Shown piece by piece: positions 1 to 8,701 of a DNA stretch of 64,000 bases (position 1 is the first letter of the stretch; each line of letters opens with the position of its first letter). The stretch lies in contig CAZPDM010000004.1 in NCBI GenBank assembly GCA_964585305.1, positions 25,911-89,910 of the forward strand, written 5' to 3'. The notes below the pieces were generated by a model. That model was not told where the DNA came from and did no database searches. It saw nothing but the letters and a program-made list of their open reading frames with translations. The DNA is from CAZPDM01 sp964585305 (GTDB lineage Bacteria > Planctomycetota > Uabimicrobiia > Uabimicrobiales > JABWCH01). The position numbers were made by a program, and so were the translations under genes.

Positions 1-864
1 CATGGCTAAGAGTTCATAACGACGATGAATTGCTTCTAAAGTTTCTTCTTTTGTCAAAGGGGGCACATAGATAGGCCAGCCAAAAAAAATACTTCGTACT
101 CTTTCCAATGGAGAAATTACTTTTCGGAAGAAACCTGTTGGTCCAATAAAAATAAAATATACTTCTGGAATTTGAAAAGTATCTCGCAGGTTTTGAAATA
201 TTTGTTGGCATTCTTCAATTCGACCGGATTGTAAAATCTCTAAGTTGTCGAAATGAAGAATTATTCCACGATATCCCTTTTGACATATAGCATGTATGGT
301 TTCTTGAAGATAAAATTGGAGTCTTGCTTCTGTAATACTAGGAATAGTTATGCTTTTATTTTTACCATATCCTCCTCCTATTCCTAATATTTGGCCTTCA
401 ATTTGGTAAGAACTTTGCTGATAGACCTTATCCAAAATAAGTAATTCTTCGAATAGTGGTTCTAAAATAATTTTTTCAAGTCCAAAAGTCAGCACCATTT
501 TATGTACCAGATGAGAAAGAATATTAAGCAAAAAATCTTTAGGTTGCCAATTGTAATAAATAGGAATTTCGCCATAAGAGGTAAAAAGTTTCTGTTCTTT
601 TTTAACTTTATGTTCCCAAAAATGTCGATGGTAATTGATAAATGTTGTTTTTCCTACACCTATCTCTCCTTCTATTACAATACGATTGCCTCCTGGAGAA
701 CCTAATAGTCTTAAAAGAAGATCAGATTCTTCTGTATTTTTTCTTCCTATAAAAGCTTTTTCTATAGAAAGTAAAGTTTCTCCATACAAAGAAAGTGGCC
801 GTGTATTGAAGGGATTTTCTTTGAAACCATAAGCTTCCCAAATATTAAGTAAATTATCTTCCAT
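1..864 (-). CDS. P-loop ATPase (ExeA/AAA-like), 3' end outside window
   Basis: An open frame of 288 codons runs from ATG at 864 to the window edge without a stop, so the C-terminus is missing. The start has a good ribosome site (AAGGAAC, about 6 nt upstream). The protein begins MEDNLLNIWEAYGFKENPF, the N-terminal signature common in ExeA-type and related AAA ATPases. A Walker A motif GEIGVGKTTF lies near residue 70 and a Walker B-like stretch GIILHFDNLE near residue 210. These features indicate an ATP-binding AAA or STAND-type ATPase. Its specific role cannot be told from this fragment, and no partner gene lies next to it inside the window. It is divergent from pdxS. Confidence 0.75.
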   Translation of the reverse strand, partial: MEDNLLNIWEAYGFKENPFNTRPLSLYGETLLSIEKAFIGRKNTEESDLLLRLLGSPGGNRIVIEGEIGVGKTTFINYHRHFWEHKVKKEQKLFTSYGEIPIYYNWQPKDFLLNILSHLVHKMVLTFGLEKIILEPLFEELLILDKVYQQSSYQIEGQILGIGGGYGKNKSITIPSITEARLQFYLQETIHAICQKGYRGIILHFDNLEILQSGRIEECQQIFQNLRDTFQIPEVYFIFIGPTGFFRKVISPLERVRSIFFGWPIYVPPLTKEETLEAIHRRYELLAM

Positions 865-887
865 TTAAGTTCCTTTCTTAATTTTAT

Positions 888-1020
888 AAAAATAGTAATA
901 ATAGTTATAACAAAAAAATATAACCATTACAACCATTTTTTCTATAATAGTTTTATGTTGATTTTTTTTATAAAACAAATAATAAAAATAGTAATAATAG
1001 TTATAATAAAAAAATATTAC
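888..1020. repeat. 37-bp AT-rich direct repeat, two copies
   Basis: Copies at 888-924 and 984-1020 match at 35 of 37 positions and start 96 bp apart. Both begin AAAAATAGTAATAATAGTTA. They lie 24-156 bp upstream of the ATPase start at 864, so they could be binding sites or a local duplication. Function is unknown. Confidence 0.7.
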
Positions 1021-1049
1021 AATTATCCCCGTTAAGCAAAAACAAAAAA

Positions 1050-1096
1050 GGCGATAAATCTACTTTATCTCAAAAGTAAAGTTATCGTCTTTTTTT
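1050..1096. terminator. Terminator-like hairpin between divergent genes
   Basis: GCGATAA (1051-1057) pairs with TTATCGT (1082-1088) and TACTTT (1061-1066) pairs with AAAGTA (1073-1078), with a small interior loop. A T-run follows at 1090-1096 and an A-run precedes the stem, so it could terminate in either direction. Neither flanking gene is transcribed towards it. Confidence 0.55.
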
Positions 1097-1167
1097 AATA
1101 GTTTGGCGTAGATTGAGAGAGAATCAGATTTTTTTAAGTAAATAGGCTATTGCTTGTCTAAAATAAT

Positions 1168-1196
1168 TTGATTTTTAAGTGGTTTTTTGTTATAAT
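1168..1196 (+). promoter_or_regulatory. Predicted sigma70 promoter of pdxS
   Basis: TTGATT at 1168-1173, a 17-bp spacer and a perfect TATAAT at 1191-1196, about 68 bp before the pdxS start codon. Confidence 0.6.
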
Positions 1197-1264
1197 AAAT
1201 CATATAAGCTTAAGCAAGATACTAAAGCTAAAGCTGGAAAATTTCTTAACATAGGAAGAGTATC

Positions 1265-2146
1265 ATGGAACTAGGAAGCATGAATTTGAAAATTGGTTTT
1301 GCTGAAATGTTAAAAGGTGGCGTTATTATGGACGTTACCACAGCAGAACAAGCAAAAATTGCTCAAGATGCTGGCGCAGCGGCTGTTATGGCATTAGAAA
1401 GAGTGCCAGCAGATATCCGCAAAGAAGGCGGAGTTGCGCGAATGGCAGATGTACAAAAAATATTAGAAATTAAACAAGCTGTAACTATTCCTGTCATGGC
1501 TAAATGTCGTATAGGACATTTTGTTGAAGCCCAAATATTAGAACAAATTGGTGTAGATTTTATCGATGAAAGCGAAGTACTTACTCCTGCGGACGATCGT
1601 TATCACATCAATAAACTTGATTTTAAAGTTCCATTTGTTTGTGGCTGTCGGGATTTAGGAGAAGCCTTACGTCGTATTGGCGAAGGTGCTGCAATGATCC
1701 GAACAAAAGGTGAAGCTGGTACAGGTAATATTGTGGAAGCTGTTAAGCATATACGAACAGTTGTTAGTAGTATTAAAAAATTGACAATTGCCAGTGATGA
1801 AGAACTTATGACCATTTCCAAAGAAATGGGAGCACCTTATCCATTAGTAAAATGGGTCGCAAAAAATGGAAAATTACCTGTTCCTAATTTTGCTGCAGGT
1901 GGAGTCGCTACTCCTGCTGATGCTGCTTTAATGATGCAGCTTGGTGCAGAAGCAATTTTTGTTGGCTCAGGAATTTTTAAATCAAAAGACCCCGCAAAAC
2001 GTGCAGTAGCAATTGTTCAAGCTACCACCCATTATAAAGATGCAGAAGTCCTTTTGCGTGTAAGTACTGGTCTTTCTGATGCCATGCCAGGTTTAGATGT
2101 AACAAAAATTCCAGAACAAGACAAACTACAAGGACGTGGTTGGTAA
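1265..2146 (+). CDS. pdxS: Pyridoxal 5'-phosphate synthase subunit PdxS
   Basis: PdxS (Pdx1) builds pyridoxal 5'-phosphate from ribose 5-phosphate, glyceraldehyde 3-phosphate and ammonia in the DXP-independent pathway. The 293-residue length is normal for the family. Recognisable blocks are the phosphate-sugar lysine region [15 protein letters not shown] (about 79-93), [20 protein letters not shown] (about 141-160) containing the second catalytic lysine, and the C-terminal barrel segment with [14 protein letters not shown]. The ATG at 1265 has an AGGAAGAG ribosome site. The usual glutaminase partner PdxT is not adjacent, so it must be elsewhere if present. The gene has its own promoter and ends in a strong hairpin shared with the convergent lipoprotein gene. 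Confidence 0.97.
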   Translation: MELGSMNLKIGFAEMLKGGVIMDVTTAEQAKIAQDAGAAAVMALERVPADIRKEGGVARMADVQKILEIKQAVTIPVMAKCRIGHFVEAQILEQIGVDFIDESEVLTPADDRYHINKLDFKVPFVCGCRDLGEALRRIGEGAAMIRTKGEAGTGNIVEAVKHIRTVVSSIKKLTIASDEELMTISKEMGAPYPLVKWVAKNGKLPVPNFAAGGVATPADAALMMQLGAEAIFVGSGIFKSKDPAKRAVAIVQATTHYKDAEVLLRVSTGLSDAMPGLDVTKIPEQDKLQGRGW

Positions 2147-2204
2147 AAAAATACTCTCCACCCTAATAAATGTTTTGCGACTTTTCGCACTTTTTGTTTT
2201 AAAC

Positions 2205-2251
2205 AAAAAAACGTCAAATCCTTTTTATAATTGGATTTGACGTTTTTTTTT
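2205..2251. terminator. Bidirectional intrinsic terminator
   Basis: AACGTCAAATCC (2210-2221) pairs perfectly with GGATTTGACGTT (2233-2244). It is flanked by an A-run and a T-run, so it can end both pdxS and the convergent lipoprotein gene. Confidence 0.9.
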
Positions 2252-2261
2252 CGATATTAGA

Positions 2262-2774
2262 TTATCTAATAGAGACAGTTTCTCGAGCAACTAGATAATT
2301 TCGATTATTGTATAACCGAATTTCTAAATATCTTGTGTTGCCGCTATTGTATTTCCCATTTAAATAGGCTTGGGAACCATTGCTGCAAGATGCGGAATCA
2401 ATTTGATCTTCAGAGCCATTGTTTTGTATTGCATACATGGATACAGATTGTATATTTCTGCCATGTACACGCACTAAAATTTTAGCTTTAGGAGTAAACA
2501 TATTTCCACCACCAATATCTCGGCTTAATACTTCAATACGTCCACTGCTATGATAATGAGGATCTGGTGGATAAGGATTGGGTGGATATGGATTGGGGTT
2601 TGGTGGATAATATGGGTCTGGTGGGTAATATGGGTCTGGTGTTGGTGTTGGGGTTGGATATGGTTCAGGATAGTAATTTCCTTGATCGTCGTAATAACCA
2701 ACGCAACCAATGCAAAGGAGCAATGCTATAAAACTTATGCTCAAAAAGCGTAGAAGATAAAGTATATTTTTCAT
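2262..2774 (-). CDS. Proline/tyrosine-rich putative lipoprotein
   Basis: A 170-residue protein of unknown function. The N-terminus has a signal peptide with a long hydrophobic stretch ending LLLCIGC, where the final Cys (about residue 24) would be the lipidated residue. The -3 position is Cys instead of Leu, so the lipobox is imperfect. Residues about 36-75 form a low-complexity linker of Pro-Tyr-Asp repeats (PDPYYPP, PNPYPP). The C-terminal 95 residues look like a small beta-rich domain containing a single pair of cysteines. This suggests a surface lipoprotein with an extended spacer. The gene is followed by the terminator shared with pdxS and preceded by the structured repeat at 2829-3030, which lies in the same orientation. 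Confidence 0.7.
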   Translation of the reverse strand: MKNILYLLRFLSISFIALLLCIGCVGYYDDQGNYYPEPYPTPTPTPDPYYPPDPYYPPNPNPYPPNPYPPDPHYHSSGRIEVLSRDIGGGNMFTPKAKILVRVHGRNIQSVSMYAIQNNGSEDQIDSASCSNGSQAYLNGKYNSGNTRYLEIRLYNNRNYLVARETVSIR

Positions 2775-3094
2775 TATAATTACCTTTCTTAAAAAGAGCC
2801 TATGATTATTTTTAAGTTTTTTTTAGTGTTTATTATACATTTCTATCTCAATACTAACTTTAGCTCACTAAACTTGTCCATGCACGGATGTGCATAGGAA
2901 TTAACCCGCCGTTTATAGACAGCGAGCTTTAACGAAAAAAAATTGCAGCAGCGGGTTCAATTCCTCACAGTTGGATGTCAAACACGTAGTTGGCATATTT
3001 TTTAGTCAAAAGACTTTTGTCCATTCATTTAATTATTATAGACGATAGAAAAGTATTTTTCCAGAAATTTGCTATAAATTTTGTCTTTTTCTTA
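2775..3094. other. Gene-free region holding repeat copy 1
   Basis: This 320-bp intergenic stretch is mostly the structured repeat listed at 2829-3030. The remaining flanks are AT-rich and show no convincing open frame. Confidence 0.7.
2829..3030 (-). repeat. Structured intergenic repeat, copy 1
   Basis: About 202 nt, near-identical (roughly 85-90% by eye) to the opposite strand of 50907-51111. Read on the minus strand it starts AAATGAATGGACAAAAG and ends GTATAATAAA. GGAATT-G-AACCCGCT (2964 to 2950) pairs with GGCGGGTTAATTCC (2910 to 2897), and a second hairpin (2897 to 2878) has the stem ATGCAC/GTGCAT. Both stems survive the differences between the copies. It lies about 65 bp after the Ppx-like gene and 55 bp before the lipoprotein gene, in their orientation. 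Confidence 0.85.
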
Positions 3095-4333
3095 TTATTC
3101 CATATATCGTTTCATTTCTTGTAGTTTTTGCCAGTATAAACCATATCGAAGCGCAGTACCACTTACAACAATTTCTGGGACATTCCAGGTTTCCATCATT
3201 TTGATGTACATGGGCAAACCTAATCGCATAATTACCAAGTGCTCGAGTTCATTTTTGTTGCTGCTAAAGCCCATATCATGTTGAATATCTTCAATATTTT
3301 CATAATTTTTTAATATTTCTTTTTCAGAATATTGTATTACATCCAATATTTGTTTTTTTGTCAGATGTGTAAGATGCTGATTTCGATTGCTTGTTTTCCC
3401 CGTAGCTTTTGTAATAGCTGTTCCCATAGCAAAGCAGCTTTTTACAGCATTTCCCATTTCTTGGGAAAGTTTCTTAAAATATTTTCCCATGGTTTTATCA
3501 ATATAGTCTTCCATTTCTTGGAATGCGTCTTCTAAAGGGGTATCGTTGGCAAAATCATTAAGTAACATTTTTTTTAATGTTGTTGTTCCAAGCGAAAAAT
3601 CATGATTTGTATTTAATGAATATGTTAAATTTTCATCGCGTTCAAACCAACAGATTTGTACTGAACCACCGCCTTGATCCATCATGATAATGTCTTTTTT
3701 AAATTCTGCTACAATAATCGCGCTACTCCATAGAAAAGCAGATAGACTTAATTGTGCTTCTGTTACGGGAGAAATAATCTTAACTTCAAGGTTGGTCTCT
3801 TTTTTTAGCAGATCAAGAATTTCTTGAATATTTTGAGCGTTACGGAAAACAGCAGTTCCAATGCAATAAAGGTGAGTAATTTTTTCTTTTTTTGCCTCTT
3901 GAAGTAAAGATTCAATAGAGGGAAGAACATATTGTTTAAATTTTCCCACCTCTAAATTGGAATTTTTGTCTAGGCAATCTCCTGTGTTTGTAAGATTGGA
4001 TAGATTATGGAAATGGCTGAAATCAAAACCATAAGTAAGACGACGCATCTCTCCCCACATCATTTTTACTGCTTTTGTACTTAACTCAAGAATAGCAATT
4101 TTATAGGGACGAATGTTGCTAAGCTGGTTAAGTTCATTTCCAAGTTCTTCATAATTTGATGCTTCAATTGGGATAATATTGGGAGAGGGTTTAATCGTTT
4201 TAGCTTTAATTTTTTTTAGAGGAGTTTCAGGATCTATGGTATTTATTGTGGATTTTTTTTTATTAGAAATTTTTTTTTCTGTTGATTGATCTTTATTTGT
4301 AGATTTTTCGTTTCTTGGCATAAATTTTTCCAT
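3095..4333 (-). CDS. Ppx/GppA-like phosphatase domain protein
   Basis: A 412-residue protein of the exopolyphosphatase/guanosine pentaphosphatase fold (ASKHA superfamily). Evidence includes IAILELSTKAVKMMWGEM (first phosphate loop, degenerate compared with the usual DIGSNS), ISPVTEAQLS (cf. SGxEEA), and MDQGGGSVQICWFE near residue 220, corresponding to the DxGGGS phosphate-binding loop. It lacks the HD-type C-terminal domain of E. coli Ppx. The first about 55 residues are Lys/Ser/Thr-rich and probably disordered. The changed first loop leaves enzymatic activity uncertain. The start is ambiguous: ATG 4333 and ATG 4321 are both poorly preceded. The 3' end is close to the structured repeat copy 1. 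Confidence 0.75.
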   Translation of the reverse strand: MEKFMPRNEKSTNKDQSTEKKISNKKKSTINTIDPETPLKKIKAKTIKPSPNIIPIEASNYEELGNELNQLSNIRPYKIAILELSTKAVKMMWGEMRRLTYGFDFSHFHNLSNLTNTGDCLDKNSNLEVGKFKQYVLPSIESLLQEAKKEKITHLYCIGTAVFRNAQNIQEILDLLKKETNLEVKIISPVTEAQLSLSAFLWSSAIIVAEFKKDIIMMDQGGGSVQICWFERDENLTYSLNTNHDFSLGTTTLKKMLLNDFANDTPLEDAFQEMEDYIDKTMGKYFKKLSQEMGNAVKSCFAMGTAITKATGKTSNRNQHLTHLTKKQILDVIQYSEKEILKNYENIEDIQHDMGFSSNKNELEHLVIMRLGLPMYIKMMETWNVPEIVVSGTALRYGLYWQKLQEMKRYME

Positions 4334-4355
4334 GAGTTAAATTTTGTTCAAAAGC

Positions 4356-4394
4356 AAGCATGGCTTATTGAGGAAATGTGAATAAGCCATGCTT
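4356..4394 (-). terminator. Intrinsic terminator after kbl
   Basis: A perfect 14-bp stem, AAGCATGGCTTATT (4356-4369) with AATAAGCCATGCTT (4381-4394), lies just downstream of the leftward kbl stop codon and before the next leftward gene. A modest T-rich tail follows on the minus strand. Confidence 0.75.
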
Positions 4395-4408
4395 ATTAAA
4401 AAAATTTG

Positions 4409-5635
4409 TTATCTTGTGTTATATTTTTTTAAAACAGAAAGAACATATTCAATGTCTTTTTCTGTATGGCTAGCAGAGACTTGAAATCGAATTTCTTCGT
4501 CGCCTTTTGGAACTACTGGATAACTAAGACCTGTTACTAAAATTCCATTTTCGTTTAAATAACGTACAAGAGTGCGTGTTTTATCTGTATCTCGTACCAT
4601 GAGGGGCACAACAGGATGATCACCTGGAAGTGTTTCATAGCCATTTTGTTTGAGTCCATTACGGAATTGATTGGTAACTTTACGCAAATGTTCTAAAATC
4701 TTTAACCCTTCTGAACTGTCTAAAACGCTAAGTGCTTTACTTGCTGCATAGCATTCCCCAACTGTGATAGGATTTGAGTAAATATACATTGGTGCAGTTT
4801 CTCGTAGATATGCAATTGTTATTGCATCTGCAACTACATAACCACCATTAACACCAAATGCTTTTCCTAATGTTCCTATAAGAATGTCAACATGAGTTTT
4901 AGTGTATTCTTCGGTTCCTCTTCCTGTTTGTCCAAATGCTCCAACGCCATGAGAATCGTCGGCGACAACAATTACTCCTTCTTCAAAATCTTTTTGATAT
5001 TTTTGAGTAATTGCCATAATTTGATCCAAAGGAGCATTGTCGCCACGCATACTAAAAATGCCATCCGTCATTACAATACAACGTTTTCCTTTTCCAATGT
5101 TGTTTTTTATGGCATTTTCCATCTCAGGCATATTGTTGTGTTTGTAGATTACTTTAACAGATGGTCGGGCTAGTTTCATAGCATTGATAATGCAATTATG
5201 ATTTAATTCATCACTGACAATAACAGTTTGTTCTGTAATTAAAGGGACTAAAACTCCCATACTGGTTACATAAGCAGAACTAAACAACATTGCTGATTCT
5301 CGTTTATGAAAATTGGCTAGTTGCTTTTCTAAATCAATATGAGCTTGGTGTGTTCCACTAATAAAGCGCACTGCGCCTGGACCTACTCCAAACTTTTTCG
5401 TCCCTTCTTCTTCAGCTTCAATTAAATCTTTTCGATGTGTCAACCCAAGATAAGAGTTGGCATTCATTTTAATGAATTCTTGGGTTCCTTTTCCTGCTAT
5501 GTAATAGCGAGGACCAAAACCGTCTTGAGGAGTTTTAACTCCTGTGATAACCATTTCAAATCCTTTTCGAATTCCTTTTTGATCCAATTGTTCTAAGTAA
5601 GGCTTTAACGCAGCTTGCAATTTTTCAATTGCCAT
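4409..5635 (-). CDS. kbl: 2-amino-3-ketobutyrate CoA ligase (glycine C-acetyltransferase)
   Basis: A PLP-dependent alpha-oxoamine synthase of 408 residues. It would convert 2-amino-3-ketobutyrate and CoA to glycine and acetyl-CoA in threonine breakdown. Family marks are NANSYLGL near residue 57, VRFISGTHQAH, SDELNHNCII, DDSHGVGAFGQTGRG, and the PLP lysine in GTLGKAFGVNGGY near residue 260. The C-terminal GLSYPVVPKGDEEIRFQVSA closely matches Kbl rather than BioF, which is why kbl is preferred over 8-amino-7-oxononanoate synthase. Start ATG 5635 has a good AAGGA site. No threonine dehydrogenase gene is adjacent. A strong hairpin separates it from the upstream membrane-protein gene. Confidence 0.87.
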   Translation of the reverse strand: MAIEKLQAALKPYLEQLDQKGIRKGFEMVITGVKTPQDGFGPRYYIAGKGTQEFIKMNANSYLGLTHRKDLIEAEEEGTKKFGVGPGAVRFISGTHQAHIDLEKQLANFHKRESAMLFSSAYVTSMGVLVPLITEQTVIVSDELNHNCIINAMKLARPSVKVIYKHNNMPEMENAIKNNIGKGKRCIVMTDGIFSMRGDNAPLDQIMAITQKYQKDFEEGVIVVADDSHGVGAFGQTGRGTEEYTKTHVDILIGTLGKAFGVNGGYVVADAITIAYLRETAPMYIYSNPITVGECYAASKALSVLDSSEGLKILEHLRKVTNQFRNGLKQNGYETLPGDHPVVPLMVRDTDKTRTLVRYLNENGILVTGLSYPVVPKGDEEIRFQVSASHTEKDIEYVLSVLKKYNTR

Positions 5636-5656
5636 AAAAAAATCCTTTCAAAAATG

Positions 5657-5695
5657 TTTGAACAGTTTCTTTTAACCTAAAAGAAACTGTTCAAA
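5657..5695 (-). terminator. 18-bp perfect hairpin upstream of kbl
   Basis: TTTGAACAGTTTCTTTTA (5657-5674) pairs perfectly with 5678-5695 around an ACC loop. It lies between the stop of the leftward repeat protein (5710) and the kbl start, so it is probably that gene's terminator. It could also be an operator or leader element of kbl, whose start is only about 20 nt away. Confidence 0.7.
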
Positions 5696-5709
5696 ATAAA
5701 TTCTCTATT

Positions 5710-8654
5710 CTAGTCCATATATTGTTTTGGAGGTTTTGGTGGCTTAATATTTTCTCCAGTTTTTTTACGTTTAACCAATGGGATTTTCATTGTTCCAGAA
5801 TGAGGTTTATTAGTTGGAGTTTCAGCTGGTGTTGGGGATGGTTGTGCCATTTCTAGTAGTGAAGTTTCTTTAACTTCAGAATCTTCTTTGTTTTTATTGA
5901 AAGCATTTGGTTCAGAATAGTCAATAAATCCTTTGAAATCTTCATCATCGTTGCGAGTAGAAGGTGGTTGTATTACTGTTTCTGGCTCTGGATTGATTTC
6001 TTGAGAAGCAGTTTCTGGATTGATTTCTTGAGAATCAGCTTNNNNNNNNNNNNNNNNNNNNNNNNNNNNNNNNNNNNNNNNNNNNNNNNNNNNNNNNNNN
6101 NNNNNNNNNNNNNNNNNNNNNNNNNNNNNNNNNNNNNNNNNTCTGGATTGATTTCTTGAGAAGCAGTTTCTGGATTGATTTCTTGAGAATCAGCTTCTGG
6201 ACTGGTTTCTTGTGTTGAAGGCTCTGGACTGATTTCTTGAGAAGCAGTTTCTTGACTGATTTCTTGTGTTGAAGGCTCTTGAACGATTTCTTGAGTGGAC
6301 TCTTGAACAGTATCTTGTGTTGCAGGTTGTTGAGCTACTGTCTCTGGGATAGTTTGTGTCGCAGGTTCTTGAAGTGCATCTTGTATTGCAGCTTCTTGGG
6401 GTATTGTTTCTTGAACAATATCTTGTGTTGCAGGCTCTTGAACTACTGTTTCTGGGATAGTTTGTGTTGTAGGTTCTTGAACAATGTCTTGTGTTGCAGG
6501 TTCTTGAACTACTGTCTCTGGAATAGTTTCTTGAGAAGGCTCTTGTGTCAAAGTTTCTGGAACTGTTTCTTGTAGAATTTTTTCTTGGATAGCATTTTCT
6601 TCAGATATATTAGGCTGCGAAAGAAAATCTTTAGAATCCTGGTTAAGTGCTATGTTTATTTCTTCTGAAGAAGCTGTCATTGTTTCAGATTCTATTGTAG
6701 TTTCTGTCATTTGCAAAGTTGTGCTAAAATTTTGAGGAATGGTTGTTTCTAAATTATTTTCTTCACCATTTGTAGATTGTGTCGTCGTTTGTTCTTGAAT
6801 ATCATCAGATATTTTAGGTAATCCAGTTTCTATTCCTAGATTATAATTTATATGCATACTAAATGTTGGCTCATTATTTTCTGCGACCTGTTCATTAGGT
6901 TCTGGAACATGTTCTACAATTGATTCCGGAGCTACTAAATTTGATGAAAGTTGAGGTGGTTCTAAACTACTTTCCTGGCTTGTTGTTTCTTGCGAAGTAT
7001 CAGAAGAATCTGTTGTTTCCTGCGAAGTACTAGAAGAGTTTGCTTTAAGTAAAGATAAAGATATTTTTTTAGTTTCAGTAATATCAGAGCTTAAATTTTT
7101 AGTATCAGTCTCTATTTTTTGATTGTCGCTTTCTGTTTCATTTATTGTTGGCAAAAGAGAAAAGTTTTGTTCTGGTTCTATTTGTGGGATGGTTGGTAAT
7201 GTTAAAGATGTATCTATAGCAGGAATGGTAGGGAGTGTTAATGATTCTTCTTTAGTTACAATTTCTTTAGGTAATGTTGATTCGAGTTGTACTTCAACTG
7301 ACAATGGAATTTGGGATTCAACTGGAGGTATGCTGACATTTATATTTTGACTTTCTGGCGTTGAAATAATTTTTTCCGTAGGTTGTCTCTTTTTTTCAAT
7401 CTTTTTGATTTCTTGAACCATTTTTTGATTTGATTCTTCGTCCCAAATTTCTTTAAATTCTGTTCCATCACTTTCTTTACGTATCAGTAGATATATCATT
7501 GTCCCGGATGATATAATATAACTCCAAACATATCCCCAGACAATAAGTTGAATAAACAAATACCATAAAAACAGTCCAATTCCAATACAAGCCCAATATT
7601 TATTTAATTTCCATAAAATAAGAAAATCTATTTTTTGAGTTTGAAGAATGGTCTCTCCTGTTGTGGCATCCAGATTCCATGTTTCAATAGATACACCTTT
7701 AAAGTAAGCAGCAATTTCATTAAATCCTATCTGATATGTCTTAGGTGTTTGAGATGGTTCTAAAGAAAATATAGATGGTTCAACAGAATCTTTTGTCATA
7801 ACTTTAACTGTTTTCCAATCTTTACTTATAGAATAACCTTCAACTGTTGCTGTTGTATGAAAAGAATGAAAACAAGTATCCAGAAAGATTCCGCCTAGTA
7901 AAAATATAATAACAATGGAGATAATTAAAAGTGCGGTATATAATAGATAGTACCAAGTTCTATCAAAAATGGTATTAAATACATTGATAAGTGTTTCAAC
8001 TGTATCACACCCATCTACTCCTATAATTCCAGGAATAAGATGAATTCCAAAGACAAGCGCAATTCCAACAAGAATTAGAAATAAAACAGAAAGTAAAACA
8101 AGAATAAAAAGCAATACTAAAAATATTGGACCAAGAATAGGAACAAGTGTTCCTAAAAAATTATACAGCCAGCTCGCGCCGAAGAATAATGCTATCGCAC
8201 CGATTAAAATAAGTGGTGTTCCTAATAAACTTGTTTTATGTTTCCAGCTATATGATAGTGTTTTTTTGATACTGATAGATTGATCTTTTCCTAAATTTAG
8301 GGCAACTATTCTAGCAATCGCACCACCAAAGAAACTCCACACCAAAACAAACCATACTAAGGATAAAGATAAAGCTATGGGATGAGGAGTTTGGGAGAGA
8401 ATAGCAAGAGTAGCTTTTTCTCCTGGCGTAAAACTGTATATCCAAGCAAATATTTGGCTAACTGTTATGCCTAAATAAGAAAATATCCAAAATAAACTAC
8501 GGCTAGCTAAGTAGTTTTCTTGAAAAAAAATATTGATACAAAAAATTCCAGAGAAAAAAACTAAAACAGCAAACATTCCTATTAAAATTGCTTTGGGAGA
8601 AAAGGGGACATATAGTCCGCCAAATATCCCTTGCGAATATTTCGATTCAGTCAT
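5710..8654 (-). CDS. Multi-pass membrane protein with long Gln/Glu-rich repeat tail, interrupted by assembly gap
   Basis: Start ATG 8654 (MTESKYSQGIFGG) is preferred because AAGGATC precedes it; a longer frame to 8738 would overlap tsaD. The first about 400 residues hold about eight hydrophobic segments (an integral membrane domain not recognised here), followed by a Lys/Glu-rich cytosolic linker. A very long Ser/Thr/Gln/Glu/Pro tail then carries degenerate repeats of the type SQEINPE and VQEPATQ. The tail crosses the 100-N gap. The computed frame goes nonsensical after the gap because N=100 is not the true length. In the correct frame the repeats resume and the protein ends with a basic segment KRKKTGENIKPPKPPKQYMD and TAG at 5710-5712. 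Function is unknown. It probably shares a transcript with tsaD (47 bp apart). Confidence 0.75.
5994..6240 (-). repeat. 27/54-bp coding tandem repeat around the gap
   Basis: Units of 27 bp encode alternating nine-residue blocks PETASQEIN and PEADSQEIN, giving a 54-bp higher-order unit. The about 48 bp left of the gap (5994-6041) are repeated exactly to the right of it, which explains why assembly failed here. More diverged VQEP-type repeats continue to about 6590. Confidence 0.85.
6042..6141. other. Assembly gap (100 N)
   Basis: Exactly 100 ambiguous bases lie inside the tandem repeat of the membrane protein gene. The round number and the identical flanks indicate a placeholder of unknown true length. 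Confidence 0.95.
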
Positions 8655-8701
8655 AGCTTGATCCTTATTATATTCAAACTCCTTTTTCAGGAGTAAAAAA
8701 G

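Larger units (their letters stand above)
865..1264. other. Gene-free divergent intergenic region
   Basis: About 400 bp between the leftward ATPase gene and rightward pdxS. It holds a 37-bp AT-rich direct repeat (two copies), a terminator-like hairpin with T-runs at both ends and the pdxS promoter, each listed separately. No open frame with a plausible start was seen. Confidence 0.7.

Noticed and set aside
2525..2753. Trp- or His-rich frames opposite and within the proline-rich lipoprotein
   Set aside because: They are shadows of the Pro-Tyr codon repeats in other frames.
2829..3030. tRNA-like T-arm inside the repeat (GGGTTCAATTCC on the plus strand)
   Set aside because: No matching acceptor, D or anticodon arm could be built around it, and the same bases form the conserved long stem of the repeat.
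5973..6041. C-terminal residues read as a Lys/Leu/Ile string after the N gap
   Set aside because: They are the wrong frame caused by the arbitrary gap length; the adjacent frame continues the PETASQEIN repeats and a sensible C-terminus to 5710.
6279..6575. Plus-strand Cys/Leu-rich open frame opposite the repeat tail
   Set aside because: It is the complement of the Gln/Glu repeats and has no independent support.
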